45,000 bases of DNA from an uncultured Pelagibacteraceae bacterium (GTDB lineage Bacteria > Pseudomonadota > Alphaproteobacteria > Pelagibacterales > Pelagibacteraceae). A program made the translations under genes and the position numbers. Under the pieces are notes generated by a model, which saw only the letters and a list, made by a program, of their open reading frames with translations, did no database searches and had not been told where the DNA came from. Positions 25,482 to 34,102 of the stretch are shown in pieces. How positions within the stretch are numbered: position 1 is the first letter of the stretch; every line of letters begins with the position of its first letter. The stretch covers positions 1-45,000 of the forward strand of contig CACLTO010000001.1 of assembly GCA_902609915.1 (NCBI GenBank), in the 5' to 3' direction.

Positions 25482-25565
25482 GGAGGCTAGAGGTGGATGC
25501 TGCTTGAACTCGACCAGATCTTAACAGAAGCAGTCGTAGAGACAGTTATTCAGGTTCTAGTCTCC
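25482..25565 (+). ncRNA. ffs: signal recognition particle RNA (4.5S type)
   Basis: The ends pair perfectly over ten positions: GGAGGCTAGA with TCTAGTCTCC. The apical Ffh-binding domain is clear: CGAC/GTCG (25511-25514 with 25533-25536) flanks the symmetric loop CAGA/AGCA, then TCT/AGA closed by a UAAC tetraloop (25522-25525) where GGAA is usual. At about 84 bases it is a compact bacterial SRP RNA. It lies directly before dnaX, the conserved position of ffs in many bacteria. Confidence 0.88.
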
Positions 25566-25578
25566 TAGACTTATAGAT

Positions 25579-27219
25579 ATGAACATTAATTCCAACGTAT
25601 TAGCTTTAAAATATAGGCCACAAACTTTTGAAGATCTTATTGGTCAAGACGTGATTACACAAACAATAATAAATTCAATTAAGGCCGATAAGATTCCAAA
25701 TGCATATTTGTTTACAGGAATTAGAGGCATTGGCAAAACTACTATTGCAAGAATTATTGCTAAAAGTCTTAATTGTCCAAATGGAATAGAAAACAAATGT
25801 AAAAATAAATGTAATAATTGTGATGCAATTGCTAATTCAAATCATATTGATGTTTTGGAAATGGATGCAGCAAGCAAAACCGGAGTTGATGATGTAAGAG
25901 AGTTAATTGAGTTTTCGAGATATGGACCTACCTCATCTAAGTATAAAATTTTCATTATTGATGAAGTTCACATGTTAAGTAAGCAAGCGTTCAATGCTTT
26001 ACTAAAAACATTAGAAGAGCCACCAGAATATTTAAAGTTTATCTTCGCAACCACAGAAATAAAGAAAATTCCAATAACAGTAATTTCAAGATGCCAAAGA
26101 TTTGATTTAACTAGAATAAAGTCATCTGAGCTTTTAAAATTTATTCAAAATATTAAAGATAAAGAGGGTGGAAAAGTCAGTGATGATGCACTTAAATTAA
26201 TAGTGAAAATCTCAGAGGGGTCTGTGAGAGACGCCCTGTCCCTTTTAGATAGGGCTTTATTAACGCTAGACCCAAATGTTGAATTAGATTTAAGGTCTGC
26301 CCAAAAAATTTTTGGTTTTTTTGATAAAACGCAATTAATTGAATTATTTGAATTTATTCTTAAAGGAGACGAATCAAAAGTTGTAGAAATTTACAGAAAA
26401 ATTTATGATCAGGGTATTGAGCCAAAAGTTTTCATAAATGATTTTCTAGAGCTATTATATTATTTTAAAAATATCAATTCATTAACTTTAGAGGGTACCA
26501 ATTTTTCTTTGAACGATGAAGAATTTAAAAGAATTAAAAATTTATCAAACCAAATTCAAACTAAAGTGTTGATTTTATTCTGGCAATTTACAATAAAAAC
26601 ACTTGATGAACTTAGTATTGTTTCAAATCAACATCTTTCAATGGAAATGTTTTTAATTAGATTGATGCATCTAAGCTCAATGAAATCAAATCATATAGAT
26701 CAAGATGATAATAAAAGTAATCCGTTGAAAAAAACAGAAGTTGAAGAACAGTCCAGCACTGTAAATCAAATTAAAAATATTACTCAAGAAGAGAAGAGTA
26801 AACCAGAAATACAAAAGGAAATAAAGTCAGAAAAGAAATCATATATTAAATCATTGGAAAATTTAATTGAAGTTTGTACAAAACATAAGGAGTTAAAATT
26901 AAAATATGAATTAGAAAAAAACGTAAATCTTGTAAAATTTGAAAAAAATTTAATTGAAATATCTTTTAATGAAAGTTTAGACAAAAATTTTGTGAAAGAT
27001 CTATCCTCTAAACTTTTCGAATGGACTGGTGAAAGATGGATAATTACATTAAGTCAGACTAAAGGTGAGATATCAATTGAAAATAAAAAAAAAAACTTAA
27101 AAAATGTTTTACTTGATAAGGCAAAGAAGTCGGAAATCTATAAAGATGTACTAAAAAACTTTCCTGATGCTGAATTGATAGATGTAAATTTAACTGGTAA
27201 GGAGAATAACAATGACTGA
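25579..27219 (+). CDS. dnaX: DNA polymerase III subunit gamma/tau
   Basis: DnaX is the clamp-loader ATPase. The 546-residue protein has the AAA+ domain with Walker A GIRGIGKTT (about 48-56), the zinc-binding cysteines between about 66 and 80 (CPNGIENKCKNKCNNC), Walker B IIDEVHML, and sensor motifs SRCQRF and GSVRDALSLLD. Domain III follows to about 370, then a lysine/glutamate-rich tau-like tail. A run of 11 A at 27085-27095 lies near the 3' end. It overlaps ybaB by eight bases. Confidence 0.96.
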   Translation: MNINSNVLALKYRPQTFEDLIGQDVITQTIINSIKADKIPNAYLFTGIRGIGKTTIARIIAKSLNCPNGIENKCKNKCNNCDAIANSNHIDVLEMDAASKTGVDDVRELIEFSRYGPTSSKYKIFIIDEVHMLSKQAFNALLKTLEEPPEYLKFIFATTEIKKIPITVISRCQRFDLTRIKSSELLKFIQNIKDKEGGKVSDDALKLIVKISEGSVRDALSLLDRALLTLDPNVELDLRSAQKIFGFFDKTQLIELFEFILKGDESKVVEIYRKIYDQGIEPKVFINDFLELLYYFKNINSLTLEGTNFSLNDEEFKRIKNLSNQIQTKVLILFWQFTIKTLDELSIVSNQHLSMEMFLIRLMHLSSMKSNHIDQDDNKSNPLKKTEVEEQSSTVNQIKNITQEEKSKPEIQKEIKSEKKSYIKSLENLIEVCTKHKELKLKYELEKNVNLVKFEKNLIEISFNESLDKNFVKDLSSKLFEWTGERWIITLSQTKGEISIENKKKNLKNVLLDKAKKSEIYKDVLKNFPDAELIDVNLTGKENNND

Positions 27220-27529
27220 CTTTACAAAAATTTTGGATAAAGCAAAAGAATTAGAACTTAAAATGAAAGAGAGCCAAAACAGAATTAAAGAGATTAAAGT
27301 AAAGGGAGTTTCGGGATCAAATTCGGTGAAAATAATACTTGATGGGGAAGGAGAAATGCAATCAATAGAATTATCAGAAGAAATACTGAAAGAAGAAAAA
27401 AATATAATAGAAGATCTGATCGTTGCGGCTCATAATAACGCTAAATCTCAAATTAAAGTCAAAACTTCTGAAGAAATTTCAAAAGCAACAGGGGGACTTG
27501 GAATACCTGGTTTTAAGTGGCCCTTATAG
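27212..27529 (+). CDS. YbaB/EbfC family nucleoid-associated protein
   Basis: This 105-residue protein is highly charged at the N-terminus with a helical segment (about 8-28). The C-terminal GGLGIPGFKWPL matches the Gly-rich tail of the family. YbaB/EbfC proteins bind DNA and are almost always encoded between dnaX and recR, as here. The start lies eight bases inside dnaX. Confidence 0.93.
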   Translation: MTDFTKILDKAKELELKMKESQNRIKEIKVKGVSGSNSVKIILDGEGEMQSIELSEEILKEEKNIIEDLIVAAHNNAKSQIKVKTSEEISKATGGLGIPGFKWPL

Positions 27530-27532
27530 CAG

Positions 27533-28150
27533 ATGCAAAACATTTCTGAGATAGAAGAATTAATTAAGCTAATTTCAAAACTTCCAGGTTTGGGCCCTAA
27601 ATCAGCAAAAAGAATTGTATTAAAGTTAATTAATAATAGAGACGAATTAGTAAAGCCATTAGCAAAAACTTTAGCAGAGGTATATAAAAATATTTCTAGA
27701 TGTAAAATTTGTGGAATATTAAAATCCAATTCAATAGATTGTAATTACAGCAATTGTGACATTGTAGAAAAAAAATATGAAAAAATATGTGTAGTTGAAA
27801 ATATTTCTGACCAATGGAGTATAGAAAGTTCTAATATATATAGAGGCTATTACCACATTTTAGGGGGTAATATCTCTTCAGTTGGTAAAAGAAAAGAGGA
27901 TTTATTAATTGATTCGTTAGTAGAAAGAGTTAAAAAAAATAAAATCGATGAAGTCATTTTAGCAACAAGTGCAACCGTGGAAGGTCAAACAACTGCTTAT
28001 TATATCCAGGATAGTTTAAAAGATATTGAAGTTAAGATTACAAAATTAGCCCAAGGACTTCCAATTGGAGGTGAAATAGAAAATCTTGACGATGGAACAC
28101 TTATTTCTGCATTTAAAAATAGATCAAAATTAAAAACTAATTCTGGTTAG
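27533..28150 (+). CDS. recR: recombination protein RecR
   Basis: RecR works with RecO/RecF to load RecA at gaps. The 205-residue protein has the helix-hairpin-helix LPGLGPKSAKRIVLKL (about 17-32). A zinc-finger region with C55 and C58 follows (RCKICGIL), whose third and fourth cysteines are in a less regular spacing (DCNYSNC). Then come the Toprim domain ICVVENISD and the GHYHVL-like block GYYHILGG. It overlaps the malate synthase gene on the opposite strand by 14 bases. Confidence 0.95.
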   Translation: MQNISEIEELIKLISKLPGLGPKSAKRIVLKLINNRDELVKPLAKTLAEVYKNISRCKICGILKSNSIDCNYSNCDIVEKKYEKICVVENISDQWSIESSNIYRGYYHILGGNISSVGKRKEDLLIDSLVERVKKNKIDEVILATSATVEGQTTAYYIQDSLKDIEVKITKLAQGLPIGGEIENLDDGTLISAFKNRSKLKTNSG

Positions 28151-30305
28151 TTTTCTTTTTTAAACGATTTGCGTGAAGCAGTGGCTCTGTATAACCCGAT
28201 GGTTGATTAGTGCCTTTAAAAATAAGATCACACGCAGTTTTGAACGCAATAGATCCTTCATAATCATCACTCATTTTAACGTATTTAGAGTCTTCTTTAT
28301 TTTGCTGATCAACAATTTTTGCCATTTGCTTCATTATTTCCACTACTTGTAATTTTGTGGTTACTCCATGATGTAGCCAGTTTGCAATATGTTGAGATGA
28401 AATTCTTAGAGTAGCCCTATCCTCCATTAATCCGATATTATTTATATCAGGCACTTTTGAACAACCCACTCCTTGATCGATCCATCTAACAACATATCCC
28501 AATAATGTTTGAGCAGAATTAGAAATCTCTTTATTTATTTCATCCACAGACCAATTTGGTCTATCTGCAATTGGTAGAGTCAGTAAGTCATTTAGTTTTG
28601 CCTTATCTCTTTTGAGTAATTTTTTTTGAACATCAAAAATATCTGTTTCATGATAATGAAGTGAGTGAATAGCAGCTGCGGTCGGGGATGGAACCCAGGC
28701 ACAATTGGCACCTGCTTTTAGATGACCATTTTTTTGATCTAGCATGTCTTTCATTCTGTCAGGCATAGCCCACATCCCTTTTCCAATCTGGGCTTTACCA
28801 GATAAACCACAAGCTAGCCCTACATCAACATTGTTATTTTCATATGCTTTTATCCATTTTGAAGATTTCATATCTCCTTTTTTGATCATTGGTCCTGCCT
28901 CCATTGATGTATGCATCTCATCTCCTGTGCGGTCAAGAAAACCAGTATTTATAAAGAAAACTCTATTTTTTAAAGTTCTTATACACTCTTTAAGATTTGA
29001 AGAAGTTCTTCTTTCTTCATCCATAATTCCAATCTTACAAGTGTATTTTTTTAATCCTAATACCTCTTCAACTTTTGTAAAAATCTCATTTGTAAAAGCA
29101 GTTTCATCTGGTCCATGCATTTTTGGCTTCACAATATAAATAGAACCAGTTCTTGAATTACCTTTTCTTTTAAAGTCATGAATAGCAGCGGCTGTGGTCA
29201 TGAAAGCATCCATTAAACCTTCAGGAATTTCACTTCCATCATTCAAAATTATTGAAGGATTTGTCATTAGATGACCAACATTTCTAATAAGTAATAAACT
29301 TCTACCATGTAGTTTTAAACCTTTTCCATCCTTTGAAATATAACTTCTGTTTGGATTAAGCCTTCTTTCAAGTGTTTTACCCTCTTTTTCAAATTGACTA
29401 ATTAAGTCACCTTTCATTAATCCAAGCCAATTTCTATAGCAAAGCACTTTGTCCTCAGCATCCACGGCTGCAACACTGTCTTCATTATCACATATTGTTG
29501 ATATAGCTGATTCTAGAATAATATCACTTATACCAGCATGATCTTGTTGAGCACTAAAGGCCCTTGGATTTTTTAAAATCTCAATATGAAGATTGTTATT
29601 TTTTAAAATAATTGCTGATGGATTATCAGCTTCACCTCTGTGTCCTACGAATTTGTTTTTTTCTTTTAAAGTTGTTACGTCAATTCCTTTTAAAACTTTT
29701 AATTGCCTATCCTGGACGGCAAAGCCTGTAATCTTCTTCCAACTAAAATCCCTCAAAGTAAAATATTTATCCAAAAATTCTCTTCCGTATTTTATTACAA
29801 GTGTCCCACGTTCAGGATCATATCTTCCTGAAGCAGCGGCACTATCCTCAGACTCTTCAATAACATCTGTACCGTACAAGCTGTCATACAAACTCATCCA
29901 TCTTGCATTTGCAGCGTTTAATGCATATCGAGCATTCATTATTGGAACAACAAGTTGTGGCCCAGCAATAGAAGTTATCTCCTCGTCAACATTATTTGTT
30001 TCAATTTTAAAATCTGGGCCCTCATCTTTTAAATAACCAATATCTTTTAGAAATTTTTTATAATCCTCAATTTTGATAACTTCACTTTTATTATCAATGT
30101 GCCATTTATCAATTTTTTTCTGTAAGATTTCTCTTATCTCAATTAGCTCTTTGTTTTTGGGTGCTAACTCGTGAACCACCTCATCAAATCCATCCCAAAA
30201 TTTATCCGAGTTAATCTCAGTACCATTTAACAATTCATTATTTACAAATGAAAATAAGTTTTCCGATACTTTTAGTCTATTTATAGAATGATATTTTGAC
30301 TTCAT
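28137..30305 (-). CDS. glcB: malate synthase G
   Basis: GlcB condenses glyoxylate with acetyl-CoA to malate, used in glyoxylate and glycolate metabolism. The 722-residue length and family blocks are typical: MNARYALNAANARWMSLYD, IVKPKMHGPDE, NVGHLMTNP, the catalytic region around MEAGPMIKKGDMK, and GANCAWVPSPTAAAIHSLHYH. Only 99 AT-rich bases separate it from divergent accA, and I see no glycine riboswitch in them. Such riboswitches have been reported upstream of glcB in SAR11. No aceA is in this window. Confidence 0.96.
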   Translation of the reverse strand: MKSKYHSINRLKVSENLFSFVNNELLNGTEINSDKFWDGFDEVVHELAPKNKELIEIREILQKKIDKWHIDNKSEVIKIEDYKKFLKDIGYLKDEGPDFKIETNNVDEEITSIAGPQLVVPIMNARYALNAANARWMSLYDSLYGTDVIEESEDSAAASGRYDPERGTLVIKYGREFLDKYFTLRDFSWKKITGFAVQDRQLKVLKGIDVTTLKEKNKFVGHRGEADNPSAIILKNNNLHIEILKNPRAFSAQQDHAGISDIILESAISTICDNEDSVAAVDAEDKVLCYRNWLGLMKGDLISQFEKEGKTLERRLNPNRSYISKDGKGLKLHGRSLLLIRNVGHLMTNPSIILNDGSEIPEGLMDAFMTTAAAIHDFKRKGNSRTGSIYIVKPKMHGPDETAFTNEIFTKVEEVLGLKKYTCKIGIMDEERRTSSNLKECIRTLKNRVFFINTGFLDRTGDEMHTSMEAGPMIKKGDMKSSKWIKAYENNNVDVGLACGLSGKAQIGKGMWAMPDRMKDMLDQKNGHLKAGANCAWVPSPTAAAIHSLHYHETDIFDVQKKLLKRDKAKLNDLLTLPIADRPNWSVDEINKEISNSAQTLLGYVVRWIDQGVGCSKVPDINNIGLMEDRATLRISSQHIANWLHHGVTTKLQVVEIMKQMAKIVDQQNKEDSKYVKMSDDYEGSIAFKTACDLIFKGTNQPSGYTEPLLHANRLKKKTNQN

Positions 30306-30404
30306 AAGATAATATTTAAACTCTAGACTATTTAAGTCAAATATATAATAGTATCACAGACATTTTATTGTTATTTTTCTTATATGTGTAATATTCATAT
30401 TTAA
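30306..30404. other. glcB/accA divergent intergenic region
   Basis: These 99 bases are almost pure A/T. They must hold both promoters. TTGACT is present on the reverse strand (30338-30343) and TTGTTA on the forward strand, but no well-spaced pair is convincing. No GGAGAG/CTCTCAGG-type glycine aptamer element is seen. Confidence 0.4.
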
Positions 30405-31499
30405 ATGAAAAATTATTTAAATTTTGAAACGGATATTAAAAATCTTGAGAATGAGTTAGAAAAGTTAAAAGATCCTTTTAATCAAGGTGGCTTATCAGAA
30501 GTTGATACAAAAAAAATTTCTAAAACTCAAGAAGAACTAGATAAAAAACTCAAGACTATTTATGCAAATCTAGACCCGTGGCAAATCACATTAGTTGCTA
30601 GGCACGAAGACAGACCAAAGTCCAAGTTTTTTATAGATAATTTATTTGATGATTTTATTTCTTTAGAGGGAGACAGACATTATGGAGAAGATAAGTCAGT
30701 TATAACTGGTTTGGCAAAATTTAAAAATCAATCAGTATTAGTAATTGGCCAAGAAAAAGGTGAAAATTTAGAAACAAGAATTGAAAGAAATTTTGGCATG
30801 ATGAGGCCCGAGGGATACAGAAAAACTATTAGGCTTATGGAGTTAGCTAATAAGTTTAATTTACCAATTATATCTTTTATAGATACACCAGGAGCTTACC
30901 CTGGAGTAGGTGCAGAAGAAAGAGGTCAAGCAGAAGCTATCGCAAAGTCTATAGAATGTTGCATGAAGTTAAAAGTTCCAACTTTAGCTGTTGTTATTGG
31001 GGAGGGAGGATCCGGTGGAGCAATTGCTCTTGCTTCTTCAAACAAAGTTTTGATGTTAGAGAACGCAATATACTCGGTAATCTCTCCTGAGGGATGTGCA
31101 ACAATATTGTGGAGAGACCCAAAAAAAATGCTCGATGCCGCTAAAGCTATGAAACTATCTGCAAAAGATTTATTAGAATTAAATATAATTGATGAGGTGA
31201 TTCCCGAGCCATTAGGTGGTGCTCATAGAGATAGAGATTTAATTTTAAGAAATGTAAGTAATACTATCTCTCAAAATTTAGATTTTTTTAGAGGAATGAC
31301 TGCTGATGAAATACTTAATCATAGAAAAAATAAATTTTTGCAAATTGGAAGAAGCAAGGGTTTTGTTTCAAATCCAGAAAGTTTAAGCGCATTACAGACT
31401 AAAAGTTTTAATTTTCAAGAAATTAAAAAATTTAAAAAGATTATTATTTTTATCACTGGTGCGATTCTCGTATTATCTATTATTGCTTTATCACTATAA
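30405..31499 (+). CDS. accA: acetyl-CoA carboxylase carboxyltransferase subunit alpha, with C-terminal hydrophobic tail
   Basis: AccA forms the carboxyltransferase with AccD. The core is standard: LDPWQITLVARHEDRPK, FISLEGDRHYGED, ERNFGMMRPEGYRK, FIDTPGAYPGVGAEERGQ, and IGEGGSGGAIALA. AccA of other bacteria usually ends soon after KF..(I/M)G, near residue 315-320. Here the frame continues to 364 residues and finishes with a hydrophobic stretch at about 344-364 (KKIIIFITGAILVLSIIALS), preceded by lysines. That would fit a C-terminal membrane anchor. The extension reaches six bases into the opposed secA gene. Confidence 0.94.
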   Translation: MKNYLNFETDIKNLENELEKLKDPFNQGGLSEVDTKKISKTQEELDKKLKTIYANLDPWQITLVARHEDRPKSKFFIDNLFDDFISLEGDRHYGEDKSVITGLAKFKNQSVLVIGQEKGENLETRIERNFGMMRPEGYRKTIRLMELANKFNLPIISFIDTPGAYPGVGAEERGQAEAIAKSIECCMKLKVPTLAVVIGEGGSGGAIALASSNKVLMLENAIYSVISPEGCATILWRDPKKMLDAAKAMKLSAKDLLELNIIDEVIPEPLGGAHRDRDLILRNVSNTISQNLDFFRGMTADEILNHRKNKFLQIGRSKGFVSNPESLSALQTKSFNFQEIKKFKKIIIFITGAILVLSIIALSL

Positions 31500-34037
31500 A
31501 GCACCACAGCATTTTTTATATTTTTTGCCAGAGCCGCAAGGACAGGGTTCATTTCTACTAATTTTTTTACCAAGATTTTTAAATTTTTCTTTAGATATAT
31601 TTTGACTTAATTTTTCAGTTGGTTCACTATAAACTTTTAAGTTCATTAATATTTTTACATAATCTAATTTTAGTTTTTCAAGCAGAGTAGAGAATAAATC
31701 AAAAGCTTCTTTTTTATACTCTATGAGAGGATCTCTCTGTCCATAAGATCTAAGACCTATTACTTGTCGCAATTGTTCTAAGTATTGAATATGAGATTTC
31801 CAATTAAAATCTATTGATTGTAAAAGGATTCTTTTCTCAACTTCTTTTGATTGTTTTTCCCCCAGAACTTGTGATCTAGCATCTCTTGATAATTTAAATT
31901 TGTTAATAATGGTATCTCTAAATTTTTCGTCCTTAAAGGATATTAATTCATTATATTCATTTTCATTTAAACTTTTTCCAAATATAGTTTTTAATTTATT
32001 ATTAAATTCACTATTCTTTGGATTTGATAGTTTTTGAATTTTTAAATCTATTAAATTATCTATAATTTCCCTTAAAAATCTATCAGAGTAATCAAAAATT
32101 TTATCACTATCCATTGCATCTTTTCTTTGTGAAAAAATTACTTGTCTTTGATCATTTAAGACATTGTCGAACTTAATTAAAGTTTTTCTAATATCGAAGT
32201 TTCTAGCCTCAACTTTTTGTTGAGCTCTCTCTAAAGCCTTGTTTATCCAAGGATGATCTATACTCTCACCATCTTTAAGCCCTAGTTTTTGTAGTATATT
32301 ATTCATAGACTCTGAACCAAAAATTCTCATAAGGTCATCTTCTAAACTTACATAAAATATTGAACTTCCTTCATCGCCTTGTCTGCCGGACCTCCCTCGA
32401 GCCTGGTTATCAACTCTTCTTGACTCCATTCTTTCAGTTCCGATTACAAACAATCCACCTAAGGATTTGATATAATTTTTCTCTTTTTTAAGCTGCTCTT
32501 CCTCAATAGATCCTTTTTTTCCACCCAGTTGAATATCAACACCTCTTCCTGAAATACTTGTTGTAATTATTACTGATTTTGTTTTTCCTGCATTTGCAAT
32601 AATTTCAGCTTCATTTTCGTGATTTTTTGCATTTAATACAATATGTTTAATTTTTTTTTCGTTAAGAAGTTTTGAATAAATCTCAGATTTACTCACACTT
32701 GAGGTGAAAACCAATAGTGGCTGTTTTTTTTCATAACATTCATTAATTTTTTTTACTATTGAGTCATTTTTTTCTTTTTCAGTGCGGAATATTTGATCGT
32801 TATAATCTTTTCTAATCATCTCTTTATTAGTTGGAATTACGACAACAAGTAAATTGTAAATTTCAAAAAATTCTTCAGCTTCTGTAGCCGCAGTTCCAGT
32901 ACATCCTGATATTTTTTCATATAATTTAAAATAATTTTGATAAGTAATTGATGCTAATGTTTGATTTTCAGCTTGAATTTCAATTCTCTCTTTTGCCTCC
33001 AAAGCTTGATGAAGACCATCTCCAAATCTTCTTCCTTCTAAAATTCTTCCGGTTAATTCATCAATAATTTTAATACTATTATCTTTAATCAGATAATCTT
33101 TATCTTTTTTAAACAGGTGGTTTGCCCTTAATGCTTGGTTGACAAAATGGACAAGATCTAGATTTTCTGGATCGTAAAAGTTATTGTTTTTTAATATGCC
33201 AGCTTTAGAGAATAAGTTTTCAATATGATTAATACCCTCATTTGTTAAAAGGATATTTCTCTCTTTTTCATCAATCTCATAATCTTTTTTTGTTAATATC
33301 TTCACTGTTTTATCTATTGAAAGATATTGGTTAGTTTTATCCTCTGCAGCGCCTGAAATAACTAGTGGAGTTCTTGCTTCATCAATTAAGCATGAGTCAA
33401 TTTCGTCAACTATAGCATAATTGTGCCCTCTTTGAACCATCTCATCTTTTGAAAATTTCATATTATCTCTTAGATAGTCAAAACCTAATTCGCTATTAGT
33501 TGCGTAAGTAATATCACAATCATAATTTTTCTTTCTTTCAATATCGTTTTGCTCATTATTTATGTAACCAGAAGTCAAACCTAAAAAACTAAAAATTTTA
33601 CCCATTTCAATCGAATCTCTTTTTGCTAAATAATCATTAACTGTGACAACGTGGACACCCTTTCCCTCTAAAGCATTCAAATAAGCAGCCAAAGCAATTG
33701 TCAAAGTTTTACCTTCTCCAGTTCTCATCTCAGCTATTTTATTCTCATGTAAAACAACACCACCAATAATCTGTACATTAAAGTGCCTTTCACTTCTTGT
33801 TCTCAAAGATGCCTCCCTTACTAATGCGAAAGCATCAGGTAGAATTTGATCAAGCGATTGCCCATTTTGAACTTTTTCTTTTAACTCAAGAGTTTTCTTT
33901 GGGAATTCTTCATCTTTAACTTTTTTGATAATTTCCTCCAAAAAATTGATTTGATTTACAATTTTTTCAATTCTATCTAGCTCTTTTTGATTGCCAGATT
34001 TAACAAATTTAGAAATAAACTTAAGAGGATTAAACAT
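31494..34037 (-). CDS. secA: preprotein translocase ATPase SecA
   Basis: SecA drives protein export through SecYEG. The 847-residue protein has Walker A MRTGEGKT, Walker B VDEIDSCLIDEART, the helicase motif SGRGVDIQLGGKKG, and the block SRRVDNQARGRSGRQGDEG. Its C-terminus ends in the zinc-binding NEPCPCGSGKKYKKCCG, which contacts SecB. Length is typical, slightly short. It ends six bases inside accA on the opposite strand and is divergent from argJ. Confidence 0.97.
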   Translation of the reverse strand: MFNPLKFISKFVKSGNQKELDRIEKIVNQINFLEEIIKKVKDEEFPKKTLELKEKVQNGQSLDQILPDAFALVREASLRTRSERHFNVQIIGGVVLHENKIAEMRTGEGKTLTIALAAYLNALEGKGVHVVTVNDYLAKRDSIEMGKIFSFLGLTSGYINNEQNDIERKKNYDCDITYATNSELGFDYLRDNMKFSKDEMVQRGHNYAIVDEIDSCLIDEARTPLVISGAAEDKTNQYLSIDKTVKILTKKDYEIDEKERNILLTNEGINHIENLFSKAGILKNNNFYDPENLDLVHFVNQALRANHLFKKDKDYLIKDNSIKIIDELTGRILEGRRFGDGLHQALEAKERIEIQAENQTLASITYQNYFKLYEKISGCTGTAATEAEEFFEIYNLLVVVIPTNKEMIRKDYNDQIFRTEKEKNDSIVKKINECYEKKQPLLVFTSSVSKSEIYSKLLNEKKIKHIVLNAKNHENEAEIIANAGKTKSVIITTSISGRGVDIQLGGKKGSIEEEQLKKEKNYIKSLGGLFVIGTERMESRRVDNQARGRSGRQGDEGSSIFYVSLEDDLMRIFGSESMNNILQKLGLKDGESIDHPWINKALERAQQKVEARNFDIRKTLIKFDNVLNDQRQVIFSQRKDAMDSDKIFDYSDRFLREIIDNLIDLKIQKLSNPKNSEFNNKLKTIFGKSLNENEYNELISFKDEKFRDTIINKFKLSRDARSQVLGEKQSKEVEKRILLQSIDFNWKSHIQYLEQLRQVIGLRSYGQRDPLIEYKKEAFDLFSTLLEKLKLDYVKILMNLKVYSEPTEKLSQNISKEKFKNLGKKISRNEPCPCGSGKKYKKCCGAL

Positions 34038-34102
34038 TAGTTTTTGATATACATTTTAATTACAACTTTTAATATAGTTATTTAATTTAAATTTTAAATA
34101 TA

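Noticed and set aside
28744-30036. Two frames of 131 and 147 codons antisense to glcB
   Set aside because: They mirror the codon pattern of glcB, have no motifs, and lack a plausible ribosome-binding site.
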